From positions 31,609-95,608 of the forward strand of contig PFDV01000005.1 in the NCBI GenBank assembly GCA_002772745.1: a stretch of DNA of 64,000 nt, given 5' to 3'. The translations under genes were made by a program, and so were the position numbers. The notes under the pieces are model-generated. The model was not told the DNA's origin and did no database searches. It saw nothing but the letters and a program-made list of their open reading frames with translations. Positions within the stretch are counted from its first letter, which is position 1; each line of letters opens with the position of its first letter. This DNA comes from Candidatus Peregrinibacteria bacterium CG10_big_fil_rev_8_21_14_0_10_55_24 (GTDB taxonomy: Bacteria > Patescibacteriota > Gracilibacteria > Peribacterales > Peribacteraceae). This document shows, in pieces, positions 57,920 through 64,000 of this stretch.

Positions 57920-60187
57920 ATGGCGAGTCCTACAACGGTGATCCTACGGGTGACGGGCATGTGCTCGGACCACTGTGCCCTCACCGTGCGCAAGATCATT
58001 CTGGAACATCCTTCAGTGGATCATGCGGAAACGAGTTTTGCGAATGAGGAGGCGAAAATCGTCTTCAAGGACGATGCTTCCGAGCTGGATACCATCCTCT
58101 TGGAGATACGCAGAGCGGGGTACACGCCGCAGGTGGTGCAACAAGCCGAGCATCCCGGGCATCACGGCATGCATGCTCCGCAGGATGATCATGGTGGCGG
58201 GCACGAACACCACGCGGCCACGAGTCTCAAGCAAAAGGTTATCGTGAGTGCCGTATTCAGCGCTCTGACGCTCGCACTGGCGATGCACGACCTTTTGGGC
58301 ATTCCCCTGAGCCAGAACGTCTCCGCCATCCTGCAATTCTTCGCCGCAAGCCCCGTTGTGCTGTGGGCGGGAAGACATTTCTACACCTCTTCCTGGGCAA
58401 AGGGAAAACGTCTCATTGCGGACATGGATACGCTCATTGCGCTCGGCACGGGAGCCGCCTATGTCTACTCCATCGTCGCGACGTTCGTGCCGGGTGTGCT
58501 CCAGAGTGGCGGTATTACGCCTGCCGTGTACTACGACACGGCAGCAATCATCATCACGCTCATCCTCCTCGGGCAGTTTTTAGAGGAGCGTGCGAAGCGA
58601 GGTGCGTCGGCAGCCATCCGCAAACTGCTTGGACTGCAGGCGAGTACCGCTCGTGTGTTTCGCAATGGAACGCAGCAGGATATCCCTATTTCCGATGTGC
58701 TCGTTGACGATCTTCTCCTGGTCCGGCCCGGCGAGAAGATCCCGGTTGACGGTGTTTTGGTGGAGGGCTCGTCATCTGTCAACGAATCCATGGTGACGGG
58801 GGAAAGCATTCCCGTTTCCAAACGCGTCGGCGACATTGTCATTGGAGCTACGATCAACGAAACGGGGAGTTTTACCATGAAGGCAACCAAGGTCGGTGCC
58901 GACACCGTCCTGGCTCACATCATCGATACGGTGAAGAAGGCGCAGGCCAGCAAGGCGCCCATCCAGCGTTTGGCGGATCGGGTGTCCGCATTCTTCGTCC
59001 CCGCGGTTATTGCCATTGCCGTTCTTTCCTTTGGTGCATGGCTCTTCTTTGGGGGCGGGGCGCACGCCTTCACATCGGCACTCGTTGCCGCTGTTTCCGT
59101 GCTCATCATTGCCTGTCCGTGTGCTTTGGGTATTGCCACACCGACTGCGGTGATGGTGGGAACCGGCAAAGGTGCTCAGCACGGTATCCTCATAAAAGAT
59201 GCGGCTGCTCTGGAAAACGCGCATAAGGTAACCGCAGTGGTGTTCGACAAAACAGGAACACTCACGGAGGGGAAGCCTCGTGTGACGGACCTGATTCTTG
59301 CGGAGGGTATGTCCGAGGAGCGCATTCTCCCCGCGATTCTCGCGGCAGAGAAGCTCTCCGAGCATCCACTGGCGCGGGCGATTGTGACGGAGATACAGAA
59401 GAGAAACACTCCCGAGCGCGATGCCAAGAATTTTGAGGCACATCGCGGAAAAGGTATCGAAGCGACGGTTGCGGGTGCGGTGGTCCTGATCGGCACCGAG
59501 CGGTTTCTGGCGGAAAAGAACGCCACGGTTTCCCCGGAGCTTCACCAGAAATCCCTTGCGCTGGAACGGGAGGGCAAGACTGTCGTCTTCGTGGCCTACG
59601 ATGGCAAGATCAGTGCCATCATCACCATTGCAGACACGCTCAAAGATAGTGCCGTTGCAACGGTGCAACAGCTGAAAAACCTTGGCATCGAACCCGTGAT
59701 GATGACAGGAGATAACGAGGATACCGCAAAGGCCATTGCGCGGCAGGTCGGTATCGAGCGTGTGTTTGCGCGTGCGCTGCCCGAGGAGAAAGCACAGCGC
59801 GTGAAAGCACTGCAATCCGAGGGGAAGATCGTTGCCGTTGCTGGCGATGGCATCAACGATGCTCCTGCCCTTGTTCAGGCGGATATCGGCATTGCCATGG
59901 GATCGGGAACGGACGTCGCCATGGAATCGGCGGGCATCACGCTCCTGAAAGGGGACATCAGCAAGATTCTTCAGGCACTAAAGCTCTCGCGTTCCACGAT
60001 GCGCACGATCAAGCAGAACCTGTTCTGGGCGTTTGCGTACAACACGCTGGGCATTCCCATTGCAGCAGGAGTGCTGTATCCCTTCACGGGGTGGCTCCTT
60101 TCGCCTGTCATCGCATCGGCGGCCATGAGCTTTTCGTCGTTGTCTGTGGTGTTGAATTCACTGCGACTTAAGAGCCTGCGCCTGTAG
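57920..60187 (+). CDS. copA: Cu+-exporting P1B-type ATPase
   Basis: 755 aa from ATG 57920. One HMA domain with an atypical metal site GMCSDHC (C-x3-C instead of C-x2-C), a His-rich linker ([21 protein letters not shown]), eight TM helices with CPCALG in TM6 (Cu+ signature), [10 protein letters not shown] actuator, [11 protein letters not shown] phosphorylation site, EHPLA HP-motif and [10 protein letters not shown]. Exports copper. The ORF track begins at 57791; that extra 43 residues contain CRSC and CTNC, so a longer zinc-ribbon-bearing form cannot be excluded. Confidence 0.93.
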   Translation: MASPTTVILRVTGMCSDHCALTVRKIILEHPSVDHAETSFANEEAKIVFKDDASELDTILLEIRRAGYTPQVVQQAEHPGHHGMHAPQDDHGGGHEHHAATSLKQKVIVSAVFSALTLALAMHDLLGIPLSQNVSAILQFFAASPVVLWAGRHFYTSSWAKGKRLIADMDTLIALGTGAAYVYSIVATFVPGVLQSGGITPAVYYDTAAIIITLILLGQFLEERAKRGASAAIRKLLGLQASTARVFRNGTQQDIPISDVLVDDLLLVRPGEKIPVDGVLVEGSSSVNESMVTGESIPVSKRVGDIVIGATINETGSFTMKATKVGADTVLAHIIDTVKKAQASKAPIQRLADRVSAFFVPAVIAIAVLSFGAWLFFGGGAHAFTSALVAAVSVLIIACPCALGIATPTAVMVGTGKGAQHGILIKDAAALENAHKVTAVVFDKTGTLTEGKPRVTDLILAEGMSEERILPAILAAEKLSEHPLARAIVTEIQKRNTPERDAKNFEAHRGKGIEATVAGAVVLIGTERFLAEKNATVSPELHQKSLALEREGKTVVFVAYDGKISAIITIADTLKDSAVATVQQLKNLGIEPVMMTGDNEDTAKAIARQVGIERVFARALPEEKAQRVKALQSEGKIVAVAGDGINDAPALVQADIGIAMGSGTDVAMESAGITLLKGDISKILQALKLSRSTMRTIKQNLFWAFAYNTLGIPIAAGVLYPFTGWLLSPVIASAAMSFSSLSVVLNSLRLKSLRL

Positions 60188-60329
60188 TCATGCCGACAGA
60201 GCAATGGGTGTGCAGAATCATGTGTTGTGGTGCCACGGGGTGCAAACGATATTACGTGATCTTGGTGGACTGGAAAATGGCGTATGTAAGGGAGATGACG
60301 AAAGAGGAGAGGATAGAAATTGTGCAACC

Positions 60330-60725
60330 TTATTCACTCAACGAGTGAAGGATTTCCATTGCCTCCATGCGTTTTTCCCAAGGAACAAAAAGATGGTCGT
60401 GATAGAAAGCGGAAACAGCATTTACCGAAATGCCAACCTCTGCCAGTTTTTCAGTAATGGCAGCTAAAAATCCTACTGCGTTCAAATCCGAATGAACTGT
60501 GAGAGTAATCATTGCCCATTGATGCTCATTTTGTGCACTGAGTGTTCTGGCAAACTCTTTTCTAACAATCACAGTCATGCCTTCAACTTCTTTAAAAACC
60601 ATCACAGCTTCCCTCTGAATTTCCTCGGAAAAACCTTCCTTGGATGTGAGAAAGACAAATGCATCATCCTGCATGGTAGGACTCATATTTTTCAGCAACG
60701 CCTTTAAATTATTTTCGCCAGTCAT
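60330..60725 (-). CDS. ACT-domain protein
   Basis: 131 aa. C-terminal half is ACT-like (WAMITLTVHSDLNAVGFLAAITEKLAEVGISVNAVSAFYHDHLFVP shortened), matching the DUF2241/ACT_7 style of small stand-alone ACT proteins, N-terminal part FVFLTSKEGFSEE. Probably binds an amino acid as a regulator. TATAAT (plus 60732-60737) ends 6 nt before the ATG. AT-richer than neighbours, so possibly acquired. Confidence 0.78.
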   Translation of the reverse strand: MTGENNLKALLKNMSPTMQDDAFVFLTSKEGFSEEIQREAVMVFKEVEGMTVIVRKEFARTLSAQNEHQWAMITLTVHSDLNAVGFLAAITEKLAEVGISVNAVSAFYHDHLFVPWEKRMEAMEILHSLSE

Positions 60726-60770
60726 ATGAGCATTATAATGTTAGCAGTCGATATGGTGGAGCTGACGAGA

Positions 60771-60796
60771 TTCCCTGCCTGCCGGCAGGCAGGGAA
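60771..60796. repeat. perfect 26-bp palindrome (LPAGRQ-type repeat)
   Basis: TTCCCTGCCTGCCGGCAGGC followed by AGGGAA, fully self-complementary. This CCTGCCTGCCGGCAGGCAGG core is, from memory, a dispersed palindrome in Patescibacteria genomes. It lies between the ACT protein gene and tRNA-Ala. Confidence 0.8.
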
Positions 60797-60814
60797 CTCG
60801 TGATCTTCTTGTTC

Positions 60815-60890
60815 TGGTGGAGCATGCCGGGATCGAACCGGCGACCTCCTGCTTGCAAAGCAGGCGCTCTACCAGCTGAGCTAATGCCCC
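60815..60890 (-). tRNA. tRNA-Ala (TGC)
   Basis: Minus strand: acceptor GGGGCAT/ATGCTCC, D-arm GCTC...GAGC, anticodon loop TTTGCAA with TGC, T-arm GCCGG TTCGATC CCGGC, encoded CCA. The overlapping ORF-track line (60733-60921) is a shadow of it. Confidence 0.96.
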
Positions 60891-60958
60891 GATGTTGCGA
60901 AAGACGGTGTGAGGCTTTCACCCCATGCCGTACCTAGTGTACACCACATCGGCTCGTT

Positions 60959-61216
60959 TTAGAATGGCATGGCGTTCTTGTCTACTGTCCAAGGCATCAG
61001 GAGCCTGAGGATGGGTTCCCACACCGAACTCGTCATGCCGGTCATCAGTACCATGCTGTAGAAGAAGATGAAGATCGCCGCGTAGATGACGATCATGTAA
61101 TTCCCTCCCACTTTGTGCATCCAGTCGGCGTCGCCGATCATGTCGCCGATCATCTCGCGCTTGCGCATCATGATGAGGGAGAGCACCACGCCGATGAAGC
61201 CGAGAACAAAATTCAT
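60959..61216 (-). CDS. small two-TM membrane protein
   Basis: 85 aa. TM1 NFVLGFIGVVLSLIMM, a charged loop with KREMIGDMIGDADWMHKVGG, TM2 MIVIYAAIFIFFYSMVLMTG. No family recognised. Starts 9 nt after the trxA stop, so they are co-transcribed. Confidence 0.72.
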   Translation of the reverse strand: MNFVLGFIGVVLSLIMMRKREMIGDMIGDADWMHKVGGNYMIVIYAAIFIFFYSMVLMTGMTSSVWEPILRLLMPWTVDKNAMPF

Positions 61217-61225
61217 AATCAGCAG

Positions 61226-61546
61226 TTATTGCATGACCGCATCGAGCTCCTTTTTCACGTCCTCCTTGGACTTTGCGCCGATGAAGGTGGAGACGGGCTT
61301 GCCGTCTTTGAAGAGGATGAACGTCGGGATACTCATCACGCCGAACTTGCCCGGGGTTTGCGCATTCTCATCCACGTTGATCTTCACAATCTTCACGCGC
61401 CCTTCGTACTCCGCGGAAAGTTCGTCCACGATGGGGATCATCATCTTGCAGGGGCCGCACCACGGTGCCCAAAAATCCACGAGTACCGGCACGTTTGCCT
61501 TGAGCACTTCCTGATCAAACTGATCGTCGGAGATCGCGTTGGCCAT
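61226..61546 (-). CDS. trxA: thioredoxin
   Basis: 106 aa, standard length. Active site WAPWCGPCKMMIP, cis-Pro in MSIPTFILFKDG. General disulfide reductant and a natural electron donor for the DsbD-like protein at 51.6 kb. A gap of about 110 nt to pgi holds no gene. Confidence 0.96.
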   Translation of the reverse strand: MANAISDDQFDQEVLKANVPVLVDFWAPWCGPCKMMIPIVDELSAEYEGRVKIVKINVDENAQTPGKFGVMSIPTFILFKDGKPVSTFIGAKSKEDVKKELDAVMQ

Positions 61547-61654
61547 ACAAGAGAAGGGAAGAGAACGCAGCGAGTATACGGGATGACGGACGGCCGTGCC
61601 AACGATTGCTCATCACTTTTCGCTGGTCACTGGTCATTTGCATGCACCTCAGCT

Positions 61655-62947
61655 TCAGGCAAGCTCCGTATTTTTCCCCTTGGAGAGGATCTCCTTTGTG
61701 ATGGTCTTGCCAATCTCCACGCCTGGTTGGCCGTAGGGGTCGATGCGGTAGAGCTTGCCTAAGAGCACGACTTCGGTGAGGAGCAGGAAGAAGAGCTGAC
61801 CTAAGTGCGCGCTATCCAGACGGGGGAGCGTGATCGTCGCGTGCGGACGTTTGGCACGGGTGAGTGCCTGGCTCGTTCCTTCGTAGCAGGCGTCGATGAG
61901 CTGGCCGAATGTCTTTCCGGCGATAGAGGAGAACGGTCCTTCGATGTTCTGAGGCACGCTCACACGAGGGCGCTCTTCTTCACGGATAAAGAGGTGCCAG
62001 CACATGCGGGGGCCGGCCATCCACTGCTGCAGCAGCGAGTGTTGATCCTGCGTACCGATGGCAGCCAGAGGGATGGGGTTACGTGTCTCCACCTTGCCCA
62101 GACTTTCGGCGATCAGCTGTTGATCCCAGCGTGCGATAGATTCCAGACGTTGCGCGTAGGGCATGATCACGCGCACGGCGTACCCACGCTTGGTATCCAG
62201 TAAGAACTGGATGCTCGCCAGCAGTGCTGCGGGATTATCGTCCAGATTCAGGTTTTGGCAGACAGTGTCCATTTCCTTTGCGCCGCGCACGAATTCGTCC
62301 GTGTCTCCATCCAGGAGTGCAAGCGGAAGAAGGCCAACTGGCGTGAAGATCGAGAAACGTCCTCCCACGCCGGAGGGGATAGGGAGCATCGTGATGCCGT
62401 GTTCCAGACAGAAACTTCTCAGTGCCCCCTGATCCGGGTCCGTGATGGCGATGACGCTCTCTGCTGCTCGATCCTTACGTACAGCTCTGAGTGCCTCCCA
62501 GCAGGTGAAAAAGAGGCTCATGGGTTCCAGCGTCCCTCCGGATTTGCTCGCGATTACAAGGAGCGCATGGCGCCAATCGATCAGTCGCATGGAGAGCTCG
62601 ACCATGGCAGGATCAATGGAATCCAGAAGGATGAACTCCAGCGTGTCCGGGGATTCGAACACTTCCTGGATCACTTTGGGTCCCAGTCCGGATCCACCAA
62701 TACCCACCCATACCACCGTACGAATGCCGTCGGCCTTGGCGCGTGCCGCGACCTCTTTTACCGCAGCGATCGTATCCTTGTTGTAGGGATCCATGGACCA
62801 TGGATGATTGCCCTTTGCGCGTTCCTTGAGCCAATCTTCAATGTATCGTCGCATGGAGGTGTGCACGCCGACGATCTCCTGATCGGGAATACCCATGGAG
62901 GGCGTGATGGCTTTGCCGAGGCAGGCGGAGATGTCGAGGTGGAGCAT
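61655..62947 (-). CDS. pgi: glucose-6-phosphate isomerase
   Basis: 430 aa, the short bacterial form. Interconverts glucose-6-P and fructose-6-P. WVGIGGSGLGPKV, IASKSGGTLEP, GGRFSIFTPVGLLPL, GTQDQHSLLQQ and the C-terminal QPGVEIGK. A GGTCAC-type short repeat lies after the stop. 21 nt after ruvA. Confidence 0.95.
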   Translation of the reverse strand: MLHLDISACLGKAITPSMGIPDQEIVGVHTSMRRYIEDWLKERAKGNHPWSMDPYNKDTIAAVKEVAARAKADGIRTVVWVGIGGSGLGPKVIQEVFESPDTLEFILLDSIDPAMVELSMRLIDWRHALLVIASKSGGTLEPMSLFFTCWEALRAVRKDRAAESVIAITDPDQGALRSFCLEHGITMLPIPSGVGGRFSIFTPVGLLPLALLDGDTDEFVRGAKEMDTVCQNLNLDDNPAALLASIQFLLDTKRGYAVRVIMPYAQRLESIARWDQQLIAESLGKVETRNPIPLAAIGTQDQHSLLQQWMAGPRMCWHLFIREEERPRVSVPQNIEGPFSSIAGKTFGQLIDACYEGTSQALTRAKRPHATITLPRLDSAHLGQLFFLLLTEVVLLGKLYRIDPYGQPGVEIGKTITKEILSKGKNTELA

Positions 62948-62968
62948 AGGAAGAAGAGAAGTGAATGG

Positions 62969-63544
62969 TCAGAGCGATCGCAGCACTGCGGTGACACGTT
63001 CCTGCGCTGTGGTGAACTCTGCAGGGAGTTCGCGCAGCGCATGGAGAGCAGTGGCGGTGTCGTATCCAAGCGCAGTCAACGCATCAAGCGCATCCTGGTC
63101 ATGGGGAGTAGACGGAGCACCCGTCGCCGTATGGAAGATTTCCGGTCGTCGCTCAAAGAGAGATTTGAGGTCTAAAAGCAGTTTCTCCGCGGTTTTCTTC
63201 CCCACTCCTTTGATGGTGGTGAGCAGATGTGTTTCCTGTTGATCAATGGCCGTGCGCAGCAGGTGCCGGGGGACCGAGCAGAGTTCCAGTGCCAGTCGCG
63301 GACCAATGCCGGGGAGAGCGAGTGCCGCCTGGAAGAGCGCCTTGGTTGCTGCATCAGAAAATCCGAAGAGTTCCAGGCGATCTTCGCGCACGAATGTGAC
63401 GATGGTAAGCTCCTGCTCCTTGCCGTCTTCTGTCTGCTCCCATACATCCAGCGGCACGGCAACGCCGTACCCCACACCATGCACATCGATCGTGAGCTCA
63501 CCGGGTGCGCCTCTGCGGACCATGCCGCGAAGAAGGGAGATCAT
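62969..63544 (-). CDS. ruvA: Holliday junction branch-migration protein RuvA
   Basis: 191 aa from ATG 63544. OB-fold N-terminal domain (LTIDVHGVGYGVAVPL), two helix-hairpin-helix motifs (ALPGIGPRLALEL, TIKGVGKKTAEKLLLDL), C-terminal RuvB-binding domain (DALDALTALGYDTATALHAL). TACCAT lies 9 nt before the ATG. ruvB and ruvC are not in view. Confidence 0.94.
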   Translation of the reverse strand: MISLLRGMVRRGAPGELTIDVHGVGYGVAVPLDVWEQTEDGKEQELTIVTFVREDRLELFGFSDAATKALFQAALALPGIGPRLALELCSVPRHLLRTAIDQQETHLLTTIKGVGKKTAEKLLLDLKSLFERRPEIFHTATGAPSTPHDQDALDALTALGYDTATALHALRELPAEFTTAQERVTAVLRSL

Positions 63545-63725
63545 AGGGGAGTCATGGTAGCAGAAGGTTGCGGCCAAGGCTGCTCAAGAAAGTTGACAAG
63601 GACGGAGAGGAAAGTGCAGAAGGTGCGAAAGGTAGTGCATTGTACCTGCAGCACTTCCTGCACATTCTGCACGTAACCGTACCCCCGCTACCACCCACGC
63701 CCGATTTAGGCTATACTATAAGGAA

Positions 63726-64000
63726 ATGCACATCCTTCAACGTTGTGTTGTGGTCATGGCGCTCCTCGTGGCGCTCATTCCACTGGGGACAGGAGCACTC
63801 CTGGTTCCCCAGGAGCGTGAGGATGCTCAGAACAATTTGCAGCAGGCTATCGGCAAGGCCGCGCAGCAGTACCGCTCACGCACGGTTGTCACGGAGGCGA
63901 CTGCCGAGGAAGCGCACAATGAGGAAGTACAACTCCAGCGTCTGGCGCGCGAGAAGCGCGTGCTGCGTTTACGCGTTGCTGACCTGCGCTGGAGCATCGA
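63726..64000 (+). CDS. secreted coiled-coil protein (3' end cut by window)
   Basis: Not in the ORF track because no stop is reached. 91 codons visible: signal peptide (LQRCVVVMALLVALIPLGTGA) then a charged, heptad-rich helix (NNLQQAIGKAAQQYRSR, EVQLQRLAREKRVLRLRV). This resembles the N-terminal coiled coil of EnvC-like murein hydrolase activators, but the diagnostic C-terminus is missing. TATACT (63712-63717) is 8 nt before the ATG, and AGGA lies between. Confidence 0.62.
   Translation, partial: MHILQRCVVVMALLVALIPLGTGALLVPQEREDAQNNLQQAIGKAAQQYRSRTVVTEATAEEAHNEEVQLQRLAREKRVLRLRVADLRWSI

Noticed and set aside
60733-60921. 62-aa ORF with GRAPALQAGGRRFDPG
   Set aside because: This is the well-known false translation of a tRNA gene (tRNA-Ala at 60815-60890) and its flanks.
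63590-63725. TTGACA near 63592 as a promoter for the last gene
   Set aside because: No -10 box at 16-18 bp; the TATACT at 63712 next to the ATG is the better candidate.

Overview
The window looks like a chromosomal segment of a Patescibacteria (CPR) bacterium, most likely a Peregrinibacteria/Peribacteria-type organism. This assignment is an inference and not a phylogeny. It rests on: a moderately GC-rich sequence using the standard code (UGA is used as stop); densely packed, often overlapping genes with mixed orientation; many short surface or secreted proteins of no recognisable family; an S-layer-homology protein with a poly-Ser linker; LCP, TPR and Ig-like surface proteins; and a general lack of Shine-Dalgarno sequences. 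Instead, very many genes carry a sigma70-type -10 box only 6-12 nt upstream of the start codon, so leaderless mRNAs seem to be the rule.

Layout. 1-9.3 kb: a hydrolase/M23 fusion (cut by the window edge), GT2 glycosyltransferase, queuosine-precursor transporter, Tyr-rich secreted protein, CHASE-PAS histidine kinase plus response regulator, an orphan DHp-like membrane protein, methyltransferase, ComEC and RsmA. 9.3-12 kb: three consecutive transcription units, each preceded by a leader-peptide attenuator (Phe, Phe/Tyr, Pro codons), controlling a small unknown gene, DAHP synthase and glutamate 5-kinase. 12-23 kb: S-layer protein, UvrD/PcrA, a Val-codon attenuator with a 70-aa gene, RmuC, rpsO, a TrpR-like protein, pnp and a K+ channel. 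23-34 kb: a candidate small RNA, valS, Y-family polymerase, four-helix-bundle protein, LexA, MFS, membrane protein, LCP protein and acyltransferase-like protein. 34-44 kb: rplL/rplJ with a leader, dtd, a RelA/SpoT protein with a degenerate hydrolase site, tig-secF and TPR protein. 44-50 kb: PfkB kinase, a large Ig/FN3 surface protein, lipoprotein, tRNA-Cys and peculiar shuffled inverted repeats. 50.6-51.6 kb: a DUF559 nuclease inside a short inverted-repeat element with two internally deleted copies. 51.6-64 kb: Trx-DsbD-like protein, two PurP-like genes in tandem, TrmB-type regulator, Cu+ ATPase, tRNA-Ala, trxA, pgi, ruvA and a truncated secreted coiled-coil protein.

How it fits together. 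The window mixes core information processing (S15, L10, L12, PNPase, ValS, RsmA, trigger factor, SecF, RuvA, UvrD) with envelope functions and a small amount of biosynthesis (aromatic and proline entry steps, PurP-type purine step). The biosynthetic genes are tuned by ribosome-mediated attenuation rather than by visible repressors. The two most unusual things are (i) a family of attenuators whose leader peptides share one scaffold (F-x-x-G ... P-x-R-A-G) while the regulatory codons differ, and (ii) a DUF559-encoding element with MITE-like derivatives.
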